A DNA stretch of 64,000 nucleotides, from contig JBJKRF010000091.1 of NCBI GenBank assembly GCA_046704785.1, positions 1 through 64,000 of the forward strand, read 5' to 3'. Every line of letters begins with the position of its first letter. Position 1 is the first letter of the stretch. Source of the stretch: JBJKRF01 sp046704785 (GTDB taxonomy: Bacteria > Chloroflexota > Anaerolineae > Anaerolineales > Villigracilaceae). Under the pieces are notes generated by a model, which searched no databases, was not told the DNA's origin, and worked only from the letters and a program-made list of their open reading frames with translations. Both the position numbers and the translations under genes were made by a program. Positions 7,743-16,147 of this stretch are shown piece after piece.

Positions 7743-10493
7743 ATGGCGTTTAACATCGTCCGCTATTCCCAACAAGACCCGCAATGGAAGAATGATCAAC
7801 TGGGCTCCAGCAGCGACTCACTGGGACGCTCCGGCTGCGCCGTGACCTGCGTCGCCATGTTGTTGAGCGGCTTTGGCGATAATGAAACACCCGGCAGCTT
7901 GAACCAAAAGCTCAAGAGTCACGGTGGATACGTCGGCGCCGCCATCGCCTGGGCCGCAGTAAGCGCTATCTATTCCAACGTACAATTCCAGAATCTGGTG
8001 GTCTGCACCGACACCGACGCCCCCGTCGACGACATCGGGAATTCAGTCCGCGCCGGTCAGCCGGTGCTGCTCGAGGTGGATAGTTCGCCTGCACCGGGCC
8101 TTCAGACTCACTGGGTGGTGGCCTATGCCAAGGTCGGCAAAGATTTCCTGATCCTCGATCCCTGGCCCTATCCCAGCGACACGTCGGATGTCTCTTTGAT
8201 GAATCGCTACAGCCAGGGCAAGGAACTCAAGCAAGCCATCAAAGCGGCTGTTTGGTACAACATCACTCCGGCCAGCACCACGCCGCCGCCTGCTGCGCCA
8301 CCGCCCGTCGAAGATAGCGGCATGACCGTCAGTGTGCTTAACAGCCTGGCAGCCGGGCTACGCCTGCGCTCCCAACCGACGACCACATCTGACACGGTTA
8401 CCATCGAGCCCGCCGGGACGCAGTTGAAAGTCATCGAGGCGGCAGCGACGGCGGAGCCTAAAGTTGGTGTGAACGGCCAGTGGATTCGCGTGCGCGATTC
8501 CAACAATGCGGAAGGATACGTAGCCGCCTGGTACGTGGAAAAAGTCACAACGGGGACGACGACACCCCCGTCGCAGACTCCACCGCCGAGCAGTTCGCCG
8601 CCACCCACAACCACATCCGGCGACTCGCCACCGGCCCGTAGCCGCAAGTCGGTAGCCGACGGGTTGGACTCCGTCCCGACGCCCGCGCCCACCGACCAGC
8701 AATTAACGCCCTCCCCGCAGGCCTCGGCCACCACGAATCTGGTCGCCAAGATTTGGAACGACTATGGCAGCCTGCTGTCGGCGCTCTCGAAGGTGCTCAA
8801 CATCCAGCCCGGTGTGAGCGTCGCCGTCCTGGCGGTCGAATCGGGCGGGCAGGCCTTTGCCTCGGATGGGCACATGATCATCCGCTTCGAGAACCACATC
8901 TTCTATCAATACTGGGGTAAGAACAACCAGGCAGAATATAACAAATACTTCAGCTTCAACCCCAACCAGGTCTGGACCGATCACAAATGGCGGCCAACGC
9001 CCAGTTCGCCCTGGCAAGACGTCCACGCCAGCCAGACCTCGGAATGGCAGGTCTTCAACTTTGCCTGCACACTGAATGAGGACGCTGCCAGGATGTCCAT
9101 CAGCATGGGCGCGCCGCAAATCATGGGCTTCAATTATTCGGTCGTGGGCTACAGCACCGTGAACGGCATGTACAACGCCTTCTCCGCGAGCGCCCGCGAT
9201 CAGGTGATCGGATTCTTCGACTTCGTGCAAGGGGTTGCCTCCAACGGCGCAGCGATCAAAGCACTGCAATCCGGCGACTATCAACAGTTCGCCACCTATT
9301 ACAACGGCAGCGGCCAGGCGGCAACTTACGCCGGGCTGATCAAAAATGCGCTGGATGCCTTCAACGCGTTGCAGAATGCACAACCCCAACCTGCCCCGGC
9401 GCCCTCTCCGTCACCGGCTCCGGCTCCTTCCCCGGCACCCTCGCCAGCGCCACAACCCGGCGTTACACCGCCCACAGCGCAGACATTGATCGACTCGGTC
9501 AATGCGTTGCGCAAATCAAAAGGACTCACGGCGTATACGTCCAATAGCACGCTGATGTCCACCGCGCAGGCTCAGGCCGACTATATGGCCTCCACGGGCA
9601 ACGTGACCCACTTCAGCGCCGACGGTTCGCGCCCTTACCAGCGCGCGCTGGCTGCCGGTTATCCGCTCGATGGCGACATTTCGTTAGGCGGTTTCTTCTC
9701 CGAAAACATTCTCTCCGATAGCGACCCATCCACAGACAAAGTCGTCCAGCAATGGCTTGACGATGCGCCACACACCAATACCATGCTCTCCGACAGTTAC
9801 CAGGAAATTGGCGGCGGTGTGGCCGTCTCGGGAAATTTGATCTACTACTGCATCGACGCGGCACGGCCGCTGGCAACTACCCCCACCCCGACGACACCCC
9901 CGGCCCCCACGACGCCGCCATCTCCTTCCCCGTCACCCTCCCCTTCGACGCCACCCTCCGATACCCAACCGCCGGCATCCACCACGCCCCCGGCAAACGA
10001 CAAACTCACCGTGACAGTCTCCTATTCCGTGGGAGCCAGCGGTCTGCGTCTGCGCATTCAGGCCAGCCAAGCCGCTCCACTGGTAACAGTCGAACCGGCG
10101 GGCACCAAACTGACGGTATTGGACACGCCCGACGTCGCCAAGCCCAAAATCGGTCAGAACGGGAAATGGCTGTGGGTCCAAGACCCACAGGGGCATGAAG
10201 GCTATGTAGCCGCCTGGTACGTGGAACTCGACCAAGGCACAAATACATCGAACGACACTACACCCCTGATCTTGCACGTTGGGGCGCTGTCAGGATACGG
10301 CGGTTTGCGCATGCGCGAGGGGCCGGGCACCTCCTATGCACCCATCAAAACACTGCTGCCCAATACCGCGCTGACCGTCCTGGAACCGCGGGACGAGGCG
10401 CTCAAAAAGATCAACATGCTCTACCAATGGATGCACGTGCGCGACCCGGAAGGCACGGAAGGCTACGTAGCCTCCTCCTACCTGGTGCCATGA
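7743..10493 (+). CDS. Multidomain cell-wall protein: C39-like, SH3b, N-acetylmuramidase, CAP, two SH3b
   Basis: 916 residues. Domains in order: a papain-like C39-type peptidase (about 5-175, Cys in SGCAVTCVAM, His in HWVVAY, then Asp in ILDPWPY); a bacterial SH3 domain (about 197-265, GLRLRSQPTT, EGYVAAWYVE); a Pro/Thr linker; a DUF3380-like N-acetylmuramidase (about 345-535, with AVLAVESGG carrying the likely catalytic Glu); a Pro/Ala linker; a CAP/SCP domain (about 575-710, AQAQADYMA, THFS, SENI); and two more SH3b domains (about 755-830 and 840-916). The start is firm: GGAGAGGAG precedes the ATG, and a TATAAT lies at 7697-7702. No signal peptide is visible, which is odd for a protein whose modules all act on the wall. 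It could be an autolysin, a cell-killing effector or a domesticated phage-type lysin. Confidence 0.85.
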   Translation: MAFNIVRYSQQDPQWKNDQLGSSSDSLGRSGCAVTCVAMLLSGFGDNETPGSLNQKLKSHGGYVGAAIAWAAVSAIYSNVQFQNLVVCTDTDAPVDDIGNSVRAGQPVLLEVDSSPAPGLQTHWVVAYAKVGKDFLILDPWPYPSDTSDVSLMNRYSQGKELKQAIKAAVWYNITPASTTPPPAAPPPVEDSGMTVSVLNSLAAGLRLRSQPTTTSDTVTIEPAGTQLKVIEAAATAEPKVGVNGQWIRVRDSNNAEGYVAAWYVEKVTTGTTTPPSQTPPPSSSPPPTTTSGDSPPARSRKSVADGLDSVPTPAPTDQQLTPSPQASATTNLVAKIWNDYGSLLSALSKVLNIQPGVSVAVLAVESGGQAFASDGHMIIRFENHIFYQYWGKNNQAEYNKYFSFNPNQVWTDHKWRPTPSSPWQDVHASQTSEWQVFNFACTLNEDAARMSISMGAPQIMGFNYSVVGYSTVNGMYNAFSASARDQVIGFFDFVQGVASNGAAIKALQSGDYQQFATYYNGSGQAATYAGLIKNALDAFNALQNAQPQPAPAPSPSPAPAPSPAPSPAPQPGVTPPTAQTLIDSVNALRKSKGLTAYTSNSTLMSTAQAQADYMASTGNVTHFSADGSRPYQRALAAGYPLDGDISLGGFFSENILSDSDPSTDKVVQQWLDDAPHTNTMLSDSYQEIGGGVAVSGNLIYYCIDAARPLATTPTPTTPPAPTTPPSPSPSPSPSTPPSDTQPPASTTPPANDKLTVTVSYSVGASGLRLRIQASQAAPLVTVEPAGTKLTVLDTPDVAKPKIGQNGKWLWVQDPQGHEGYVAAWYVELDQGTNTSNDTTPLILHVGALSGYGGLRMREGPGTSYAPIKTLLPNTALTVLEPRDEALKKINMLYQWMHVRDPEGTEGYVASSYLVP

Positions 10494-10516
10494 CCAGGCA
10501 AATGCTCCTGAGGTCG

Positions 10517-10549
10517 AAAAGACGGCAGCCTTCGAAGCTGCCGTCTTTT
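10517..10549. terminator. Bidirectional terminator between convergent genes
   Basis: AAAAGACGGCAGC (10517-10529) pairs with GCTGCCGTCTTTT (10537-10549) around a 7-base loop. It has T-rich tails on both strands and sits in the 59-base gap between the wall protein and the minus-strand ABC operon. Confidence 0.88.
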
Positions 10550-10552
10550 TCG

Positions 10553-11299
10553 TCACTCGATGGCTTCCTTCAACCGGCGCGCCAGTTTGCCAAAAGGATC
10601 GCTATAACGCATCTCGTCGGTGCGCGGACGGGGCAAGTCTACCTGTAAGTCCAGCTTGAGCCGTCCGGGGCGGGCCGTTAGCACCAGCACGCGGTCGGCC
10701 AGAAGCAGGGCTTCGGTGATCGAATGCGTCACCATGATCACCGTTTTGCGGCGCGCCTGCCAGATACGGGAAAGTTCCATCCACAGGCGTTCGCGCGTCA
10801 GGGCGTCCAGCGAGGCAAATGGCTCATCCAGCAGCAGGATGTCGGGGTCGTGGATCAAAGCGCGGGCCAGGGCAACGCGCTGCGCCATCCCGCCGGAAAG
10901 GTCGCGCGGCAGCGCCGCTTCGAACCCACCCAAGCCGACCAGTTCAACCAGTTCGAGGGCTTTCTGCTGCGCCTGTTGGCGAGATAGCCCGTCCAGTTCG
11001 AGCGGCAGCGTGATGTTCTGGAGGACGCTGCGCCAGGGCATCAGATTGGACTGCTGAAAGACGAAACCGATGCGAGGCCGTGCGCTACAGGCGAAGAGAA
11101 TCTCACCGGCAGTGGGCGCGATCAACCCGGCCAGCAGGCGCAGTAACGTGCTTTTTCCGGAACCCGAAGGGCCCAACACACACAGGAATTCCTGCGCGCC
11201 GACCGAAAAACTGATGGAGCCCAAGGCATGCAGGCCGCCGTTCCTATCGGGGAAGATGGCGCTCAAATTACGAACGCGCAACACCGGGGTAGGGCTCAT
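10553..11299 (-). CDS. ABC transporter ATP-binding protein of an FMN-riboswitch operon
   Basis: 248 residues of the SsuB/TauB/ThiZ-like ATPase class. Walker A is GPSGSGKST, the Q-loop lies in FVFQQSNLMPW, the signature is LSGGMAQRVALARAL, Walker B is ILLLDEPFASLD, and the switch His is in VTHS. It is the last gene of a three-gene minus-strand operon; its ATG overlaps the stop of the binding-protein gene by 4 bases, so translation is coupled. Given the FMN riboswitch upstream, it probably powers import of riboflavin or a flavin precursor. Predicted RibXY systems are usually described by permease and binding protein; here the ATPase is in the operon. Confidence 0.88.
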   Translation of the reverse strand: MSPTPVLRVRNLSAIFPDRNGGLHALGSISFSVGAQEFLCVLGPSGSGKSTLLRLLAGLIAPTAGEILFACSARPRIGFVFQQSNLMPWRSVLQNITLPLELDGLSRQQAQQKALELVELVGLGGFEAALPRDLSGGMAQRVALARALIHDPDILLLDEPFASLDALTRERLWMELSRIWQARRKTVIMVTHSITEALLLADRVLVLTARPGRLKLDLQVDLPRPRTDEMRYSDPFGKLARRLKEAIE

Positions 11300-12288
11300 T
11301 TCGGCAGGAAATCGTTGCTGAAGGCCTTGGAAACGTCCAGGGGTGTGGTATACAAGCCCATGTTGAGCAGGACAGTTTGCATATTATCCCAGGCCTTCGG
11401 AGCCGTGTATCCCAGCTTAGCAGTGCGCCACAGTTCGATGGAAGTTCCCAAAACCTGCTTCTGGACGAGAGGATCAGCCTGGGTCAGGTCGGTGACGTAT
11501 TTCTTGCTGATTTCGTAGGCCGCGTCGGGATCGGCAATCGTATCCTGCAGCCCTTGCAAGGTGGCACCTACAAAAGCGCGCACCAAGTCTGGATTGTTCG
11601 CAATGGTCTGTTCGTTGGTGATAATCCCATTGGAGGCCAATTCATCATAATCCGCTACACGCAACTCAGTGATGTCGTAGCCCTTCGAGCGCAAAAGGAT
11701 GGGCTCATTATCCGCATAGCCAACCACAACCTGGTCTTTCCCGCTCGTCAAGGCCTGTACCTGGTTGTACCCAATCGAATCGAGCGTCACGTCGCTTTCC
11801 TTCAAACCAACGCTGGCAAGCATTGCCCGCAGGCCAATGTAAGAAGCGCCATACAATCCGGGAAGTCCGATCTTTTTACCCTTCAAATCCTGCGGCGCAT
11901 GAATGTTCTGGTCAGACATCGAAATGACCGAGACCGGATACTGCTGGTACCAGGCCATCACATAGACGATGGGCAGGCCCTGCGCCCGTCCCAACAACAC
12001 CTGGTCGCCGGAGACGATGGCAAACTGAAGCTTGTTGGCCCCAACCAGCGAAACACCGTCGGTCTCATTCGAATAGTCGAACTGGACGTCCAGCCCGGCA
12101 TTCTTATAATACCCGCGCTCGGCGGCCACGTAGAACGGAGCGAACTGCACATTCGGGATGTACCCCATCGACAGTTTGACCTGCGTGAGCGGCTGGTTGG
12201 TGGACGTTGGCGTCGGCGTGGCTTGCGGGGCGCAACCCACCAGCACCACAAAAACGATCAGCAAAATGGACAAAACACGTTTCGACAT
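11296..12288 (-). CDS. ribY: NMT1/THI5-like lipoprotein binding protein, probable riboflavin uptake (RibY-like)
   Basis: 330 residues. The N-terminus is a lipoprotein signal with lipobox LVGC, then a Thr/Pro tether. The mature part begins LSMGYIPNVQFAPFYVA, typical of NMT1/THI5-type solute-binding proteins (ThiY, SsuA, RibY). Family membership alone would also allow hydroxymethylpyrimidine or sulfonates. The FMN riboswitch at the head of the operon makes flavin the best assignment. The protein is anchored outside the membrane and feeds the permease encoded just upstream. The symbol is inferred from context. Confidence 0.8.
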   Translation of the reverse strand: MSKRVLSILLIVFVVLVGCAPQATPTPTSTNQPLTQVKLSMGYIPNVQFAPFYVAAERGYYKNAGLDVQFDYSNETDGVSLVGANKLQFAIVSGDQVLLGRAQGLPIVYVMAWYQQYPVSVISMSDQNIHAPQDLKGKKIGLPGLYGASYIGLRAMLASVGLKESDVTLDSIGYNQVQALTSGKDQVVVGYADNEPILLRSKGYDITELRVADYDELASNGIITNEQTIANNPDLVRAFVGATLQGLQDTIADPDAAYEISKKYVTDLTQADPLVQKQVLGTSIELWRTAKLGYTAPKAWDNMQTVLLNMGLYTTPLDVSKAFSNDFLPK

Positions 12289-12303
12289 AGAAATCTCCTG
12301 AAA

Positions 12304-13119
12304 TCAATAATGTTGACGATCCTCCTGCCATGAAAGCAGGCGATTTTCAGCAAAGACGACGAGACCATACAGCATAAGCGCCAGGAGCACCAGCATGAAG
12401 ATGGCGACGAAGACCAGCGCCGTGTCGAATTGGCCGCGCCCCACGTTGATGAGGAAACCCAGACCACGGTCCGCGCCCACCAACTCCCCGACGACGGCCC
12501 CGATAACCGACAGCGTCGCACCGATTCGCAGCCCGCCCAAAAAGATCGGCAGCGCCGCCGGAACTTCGAGATAACGCAGCGTCTGCCAACGACTGGCGCG
12601 CAGCGAACGCATCAATTCGTCGAGCGAGCGAGGGACGGCGCGCAGCCCCACAACTGTGTTGACCAGCACCGGAAAGAAGACGATCAGTCCGCAAATCAAC
12701 ACTTTGGAGAAAATGCCCGATCCGAACCAGATGATCAGCAACGGCGCCAGCGCCACAATCGGGATGGCCTGGCTGGCTACCAAAAACGGAGAAACGAGTC
12801 GCTCGAACAAGCGCGACTTGGCGACGGCATATCCGAGCAGTGTAGCGAAGAACGTGCCCGACAGCAAACCCAGCAACACCTCCGTCAGTGTCACGCCGGT
12901 ATTCACCAACAGGCTGCCGTCCTGAAGTGCACGCAAAAAACGCTCCCAAACCTGGAAAGGCGAGGGCAAGATGAAAGCCGGCAAACCGCTGAGGGCAGAT
13001 AGTAATTCCCACCCGGCCAGAGCCAATCCCAGTGTAAGCAGGGGCACCCAATAGGCATGCGTCCGCCGCCCCTCACGCAGAGTGGCCCCCTCGAATTTAC
13101 GAACCAGTTTCAAGTCCAT
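12304..13119 (-). CDS. ribX: ABC transporter permease, probable riboflavin uptake (RibX-like)
   Basis: 271 residues of the binding-protein-dependent (BPD) permease class, with about six hydrophobic helices and the EAA-type loop near ELMRSLRASRWQTLRYLEVPAA. The ATG at 13119 is preferred over an in-frame TTG at 13152 because the extra codons lie inside a leader hairpin. No free Shine-Dalgarno sequence precedes this ATG; the only G-rich stretch (CCGGGG) is the 3' arm of the hairpin at 13129-13150, which may therefore control initiation. First gene of the flavin-linked operon. Confidence 0.83.
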   Translation of the reverse strand: MDLKLVRKFEGATLREGRRTHAYWVPLLTLGLALAGWELLSALSGLPAFILPSPFQVWERFLRALQDGSLLVNTGVTLTEVLLGLLSGTFFATLLGYAVAKSRLFERLVSPFLVASQAIPIVALAPLLIIWFGSGIFSKVLICGLIVFFPVLVNTVVGLRAVPRSLDELMRSLRASRWQTLRYLEVPAALPIFLGGLRIGATLSVIGAVVGELVGADRGLGFLINVGRGQFDTALVFVAIFMLVLLALMLYGLVVFAENRLLSWQEDRQHY

Positions 13120-13150
13120 AAAAGAAACCCCGGAGCGAATCCTCCGGGGC
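13120..13150 (-). terminator. Leader hairpin 2: terminator or ribosome-site sequestor
   Basis: On the minus strand CCCCGGAG and CTCCGGGG (arms within 13129-13150) close a 6-base loop, followed by TTTCTTTT directly before the ATG at 13119. It reads as an intrinsic terminator. Because its 3' arm holds the only G-rich stretch near the start, it could instead block translation. Confidence 0.65.
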
Positions 13151-13171
13151 AAGAATCAAAACGCCCTGCTG

Positions 13172-13208
13172 GCAATAAAACCCCGAAAACGTGACGTTTT
13201 CGGGGTTC
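13172..13208 (-). terminator. Leader hairpin 1: terminator of the FMN riboswitch
   Basis: The arms at 13196-13208 and 13180-13192 are perfect 13-bp complements around a 3-base loop. On the minus strand the stem is followed by TTTTATT. It lies about 35 bases downstream of the riboswitch aptamer, the expected place for the OFF-state terminator. Confidence 0.85.
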
Positions 13209-13242
13209 GATGCAGCAAAGCAAGCCCATAGCGGGCTTTGAC

Positions 13243-13379
13243 CTTCTCTCATCCGGACTATACCGTCGGTACCGGAATTTCACCGGCTCCTGCACGACGT
13301 GCGTGCTCGCGGACTATACCGCCGATCGGGAATTCACCTGCGCACTGTGATGCGCAAATGTCACCCTGCCCCGAAGGTT
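13243..13379 (-). promoter_or_regulatory. FMN riboswitch (RFN element)
   Basis: Reading the minus strand 5' to 3', the aptamer shows the diagnostic conserved blocks in order: CCTTCGGGGCAGGGTGA, GAATTCCCGATCGGCGGT, TAGTCCGCGAGC, GGAGCCGGTGAAATTCCGG, CCGACGGTATAGTCCGGATG and AGAGAAGG, which closes the basal stem with the 5' end. This matches the RFN consensus closely. FMN binding should lower expression of the ABC operon downstream. Confidence 0.96.
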
Positions 13380-13396
13380 AGTATTCTGTTAGCTGG

Positions 13397-13425
13397 ATTA
13401 TAAGACGCCCCTGTATACGTGTCAA
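13397..13425 (-). promoter_or_regulatory. Consensus sigma-70 promoter of the flavin-transport operon
   Basis: On the minus strand TTGACA (13425-13420), exactly 17 bases, TATAAT (13402-13397). Both hexamers are perfect. The predicted start at about 13390 lies some 11 bases before the riboswitch, so control is probably left to the riboswitch. Confidence 0.92.
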
Positions 13426-13517
13426 TTTAAATCTTGCGGGTTTTCAAGGGTTTCGGAAAACCTGTAAAGCGCTGCCAGGTAAATTTTCTCCATCTGGCAG
13501 CAGGTCTCGTCGAGAGA

Positions 13518-13709
13518 TCAGGCCTCGACGATGCATTCGACCGGGCAAACATCCTTGCAGCGCGGCGCGTCATAATGCCCTTCGCATTCCACACAGGTGT
13601 CCGCATTGATAACGTACAAAACGCCATCACCTTCACTGATGGATTCGGTCGGGCATTCTGGGATACAAGCGCCGCAAGCAATACAATCATCCAAAATTTT
13701 CATTGCCAT
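13518..13709 (-). CDS. 2[4Fe-4S] ferredoxin
   Basis: 63 residues of the YfhL-like short ferredoxin type. The first cluster motif is CIACGACIPECP. The second has Cys residues in CVECEGHYDAPRCKDVCP, with the 8-residue insertion between the second and third Cys that is typical of Alvin-type 2[4Fe-4S] ferredoxins. AAGGAG lies 8 bases before the ATG. It is a soluble electron carrier with unknown partners and is monocistronic. Confidence 0.93.
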   Translation of the reverse strand: MAMKILDDCIACGACIPECPTESISEGDGVLYVINADTCVECEGHYDAPRCKDVCPVECIVEA

Positions 13710-14062
13710 AGTGCCACACTCCTTAAAAATTCGGTTCTTTGGGATTAAGGGGAGATATTGGGTACGTGCGGCGCATCACGTCACACACACCCAATGGAGC
13801 CGCCTCACCCATCAATTCTCGACTATGCTTATACTGCCAGTGCCAGAGCGCGTCAAATGACAAATCTCTGGAAATCAGGCTGTCAAATGTCCTTGCCTGA
13901 CCATGCTTTTTGACGCCCGGCATGGGGTGTCTTTTGCTGCCTTTCGTCCTGGAGAGCTGTAGCACGGTATAATCATTCGGAGCATGAGGCTATTGTTCGG
14001 TGCGTGAGGCCCTTTTATCCATATCACTGCGAACTGGTTTAGAAGACAGAAAAGAGTAGACT
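13710..14062. other. Divergent intergenic region
   Basis: 353 bases between the ferredoxin (minus) and a small membrane protein (plus). It contains the ferredoxin promoter (13828-13856), and a TATAAT at 13968-13973 that may serve the plus-strand gene but lacks a clear -35. A short minus-strand frame across it (13723-13965) is not supported because the ferredoxin promoter runs through it. Confidence 0.6.
13828..13856 (-). promoter_or_regulatory. Ferredoxin promoter
   Basis: On the minus strand TTGACG (13856-13851), 17 bases, TATAAG (13833-13828). This predicts a leader of about 110 bases before the ferredoxin ATG at 13709. Confidence 0.75.
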
Positions 14063-14257
14063 ATGAAAATCGTTGCAATGATCTTGGGCGTATTATTGAT
14101 TCTGGCAGGTGGAGTCTGGTTCCTGCAAGGCATCAACATCCTGCCCGGCAGCTTTATGACGGGTCAAATTCAATGGGCAATTTATGGGAGCATCGCAATC
14201 GTCATCGGAGCAGGGCTGATCATCCTGGCAAATCGTCGAAACGCAAAAGGCAAATAA
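14063..14257 (+). CDS. Small two-helix membrane protein
   Basis: 64 residues with two hydrophobic helices (about 3-22 and 36-56), a short loop and a basic tail (RRNAKGK), predicting both ends inside. No named family was recognised. It is followed 33 bases later by another membrane protein gene with an AGGAGG-like site, suggesting co-transcription. Confidence 0.7.
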   Translation: MKIVAMILGVLLILAGGVWFLQGINILPGSFMTGQIQWAIYGSIAIVIGAGLIILANRRNAKGK

Positions 14258-14290
14258 GCGCCGACGTTCCGAAGAGACAAGGAGGCCGAT

Positions 14291-14812
14291 ATGCTCGTTG
14301 GAAGAGTCCTGGCCGGAGGCTTGCTACTCGTACTGGGCCGCAAGCTTTTCTGGCTGTACGTTGCCGTGCTTGGATTTGCCGCCGGCCTGACGGTTGCATC
14401 CAACCTTTTCCACATCCAACAGGAAGGGCTGGCGCTGTTGATTGGCCTGGCTTGTGGCCTGATTGGCGCTTTACTGGCTTATTTCTTTCAGCATATCGCC
14501 ATCGGTCTGGCCGGCTTTCTGGCAGGCGCATATATTACGTCCAGCCTGATGAACTTCTTGGGGCTGCACCCGGGCCTGTTGGGATGGCTGCTTTTCGTGG
14601 TTGGTGGAGTGATCGGGGCCATCTTGATGAGCGTCCTGTTCGAATGGGCGTTGATCTTCCTGACCTCGGCAGTGGGTACATTGCTGATTCTGGAAGCTTT
14701 CCAGGTTTCGGGCTGGATTGGCTGGCTGGCAGGAATCGTGCTTTTCGTGATCGGGCTGGTCATCCAAACCAGCGTCGAACGCTCTGAAAGACGGTCCACT
14801 GCACAACAATAA
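14291..14812 (+). CDS. Multi-pass membrane protein (TMEM198/DUF4203-like)
   Basis: 173 residues, almost entirely hydrophobic with about seven membrane segments rich in Gly. The repeated GL-IGALLAYFF and GGVIGAILM pattern is like DUF4203/TMEM198 family proteins. Function unknown. An ACAAGGAGG site precedes the ATG. The C-terminus is charged (ERSERRS). Confidence 0.75.
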   Translation: MLVGRVLAGGLLLVLGRKLFWLYVAVLGFAAGLTVASNLFHIQQEGLALLIGLACGLIGALLAYFFQHIAIGLAGFLAGAYITSSLMNFLGLHPGLLGWLLFVVGGVIGAILMSVLFEWALIFLTSAVGTLLILEAFQVSGWIGWLAGIVLFVIGLVIQTSVERSERRSTAQQ

Positions 14813-14935
14813 GGCAACATCCCTGCCTCCCCCTTATCTAGTCTCTCACGATGAAGAATCCCAAAAGAATCCTTACTTTCCCCGTGAATTAGGGGGAAAA
14901 ACCAAAAACCTGACACAACCGGGAGATTCTCTCTC

Positions 14936-14964
14936 TTGACAAGTTTATTCTCACACCATATAAT
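14936..14964 (+). promoter_or_regulatory. Consensus promoter of the LacI-family gene
   Basis: TTGACA (14936-14941), 17 bases, TATAAT (14959-14964), both perfect. The operator begins at the last base of the -10 box. Confidence 0.92.
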
Positions 14965-14977
14965 GCAACCGGTTGCA
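14964..14977. promoter_or_regulatory. LacI-family operator 1 (autoregulatory)
   Basis: TGCAACCGGTTGCA is a perfect 14-bp palindrome with the central CG typical of LacI/GalR operators. It covers the -10 edge and start site of the regulator's own promoter, so binding should repress. Confidence 0.9.
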
Positions 14978-14995
14978 AAAGTAAAGGCAAAAAAC

Positions 14996-16006
14996 ATGAG
15001 TACTGAGACCGTTCATACCATCGCTGACATCGCCCAACTGGCTGGAGTATCCAAGTCGACCGTTTCGCGCGCGCTTAACGACAGTCCGCTGATCGGCAAG
15101 GAGACCAAGGAACGCATCCGCGCCATCGCCAAGCAACACAACTTCCAGATCAACATTCCGGCGCGACGCCTGAGCACCAAGCAAAGCCGAACGATCGCCT
15201 TTGTAACCCATGCCTACCACAAGGATTCATCAATCGCCGATCCTTTTAGCCTGGAGATCATGGGCGGTATCACCAGTGGGCTCTACGCCGAGGACTACGA
15301 CCTGCTTGTCGTCCATGTGGACCCGCAAGACAGCGCCTGGGCGCACCAGTACCTCGATACCGGACGGGTCGATGGATTCATTTTGATGACCTCCACCCGC
15401 AAGCAGTATCACATCCGTACCTTGCTGGAAATGGGCGCGCCTTTCATCGTCTGGGGAGAACCGACCCCAAATACCACCTATTGCTCCGTCACCGGCGACA
15501 ATCTGAACGGCGGAAAACTGGCAACGGAGCACATGATCCAGATTGGCAGGCAACGAATCGCTTTTATCGGCGGCCCAGCCGATGAACTGGAAGTGCAACA
15601 CCGCTACGACGGCTACCAACAGGCCCTGCAGCGCGCCGGGAAGCAGATCGATCCAAAGCTGGTGGTCTATGGCGACTTCTCCAAGCCTTCCGGGGCAGCC
15701 GCCATGCGACGCCTGCTACAGCAATCTCCCAACGTGGACGGGGTCTTCGTCAACAGCGACCTGATGGCGATTGCGGCCATGGACATCATCCGCGAGCAAG
15801 GTCGACGCATTCCAGGCGATGTTGCCGTTATCGGGTATGACGATTTACTGCTCGCCGAACATAGCAACCCGCCGCTGACCACCGTTCGCCAGAATATTCC
15901 ACTGGCCGGAAAAATGTTGGCGCAAAACCTGGTGCGCTATCTGCAAACCGGGGTCATTACCAACGTCGTCGTTCCGGTGGAACTGAGCGTCCGCGAATCG
16001 GCCTGA
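14996..16006 (+). CDS. LacI/GalR-family transcriptional repressor
   Basis: 336 residues. The N-terminal HTH is TIADIAQLAGVSKSTVSRAL with a hinge helix near PARRLSTKQS. A periplasmic-binding-like effector domain follows (about 65-336). The ATG at 14996 is chosen because the HTH starts right after it; a frame upstream would include the operator. The effector is probably a sugar. Two identical operators flank the gene, which indicates autorepression and control of the gene starting at 16148. No sugar-transport or catabolic gene is adjacent, so the physiological signal is unclear. Confidence 0.93.
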   Translation: MSTETVHTIADIAQLAGVSKSTVSRALNDSPLIGKETKERIRAIAKQHNFQINIPARRLSTKQSRTIAFVTHAYHKDSSIADPFSLEIMGGITSGLYAEDYDLLVVHVDPQDSAWAHQYLDTGRVDGFILMTSTRKQYHIRTLLEMGAPFIVWGEPTPNTTYCSVTGDNLNGGKLATEHMIQIGRQRIAFIGGPADELEVQHRYDGYQQALQRAGKQIDPKLVVYGDFSKPSGAAAMRRLLQQSPNVDGVFVNSDLMAIAAMDIIREQGRRIPGDVAVIGYDDLLLAEHSNPPLTTVRQNIPLAGKMLAQNLVRYLQTGVITNVVVPVELSVRESA

Positions 16007-16029
16007 AGGCTGTTTTTTTTTACTGACAA

Positions 16030-16043
16030 TGCAACCGGTTGCA
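16030..16043. promoter_or_regulatory. LacI-family operator 2
   Basis: The same 14-bp palindrome as operator 1 (TGCAACCGGTTGCA), here flanked by A and T so the symmetry extends to 16 bp. It lies between the repressor stop and the ParB-like gene, 105 bases before that ATG. No clear -35/-10 pair was seen near it. Confidence 0.88.
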
Positions 16044-16147
16044 TCGTCTGGCATCAGGAATGAGTTTTCTGTAATCCATGAATTCGATAGTTTTTGTAAA
16101 AGGTTACGTCGACACCCGTATCGACGAACCGGCGAAAGGATAAAGCC

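Noticed and set aside
8560..9990. Pro/Thr-rich repeats inside the wall-protein gene as a possible tandem-repeat array
   Set aside because: They are codon-level linkers between domains (PAPSPSPAP-type), not a DNA repeat of constant unit length.
13723..13965. Minus-strand 80-codon frame upstream of the ferredoxin
   Set aside because: The ferredoxin promoter (TTGACG-N17-TATAAG) lies within it, so the stretch is better read as a leader.
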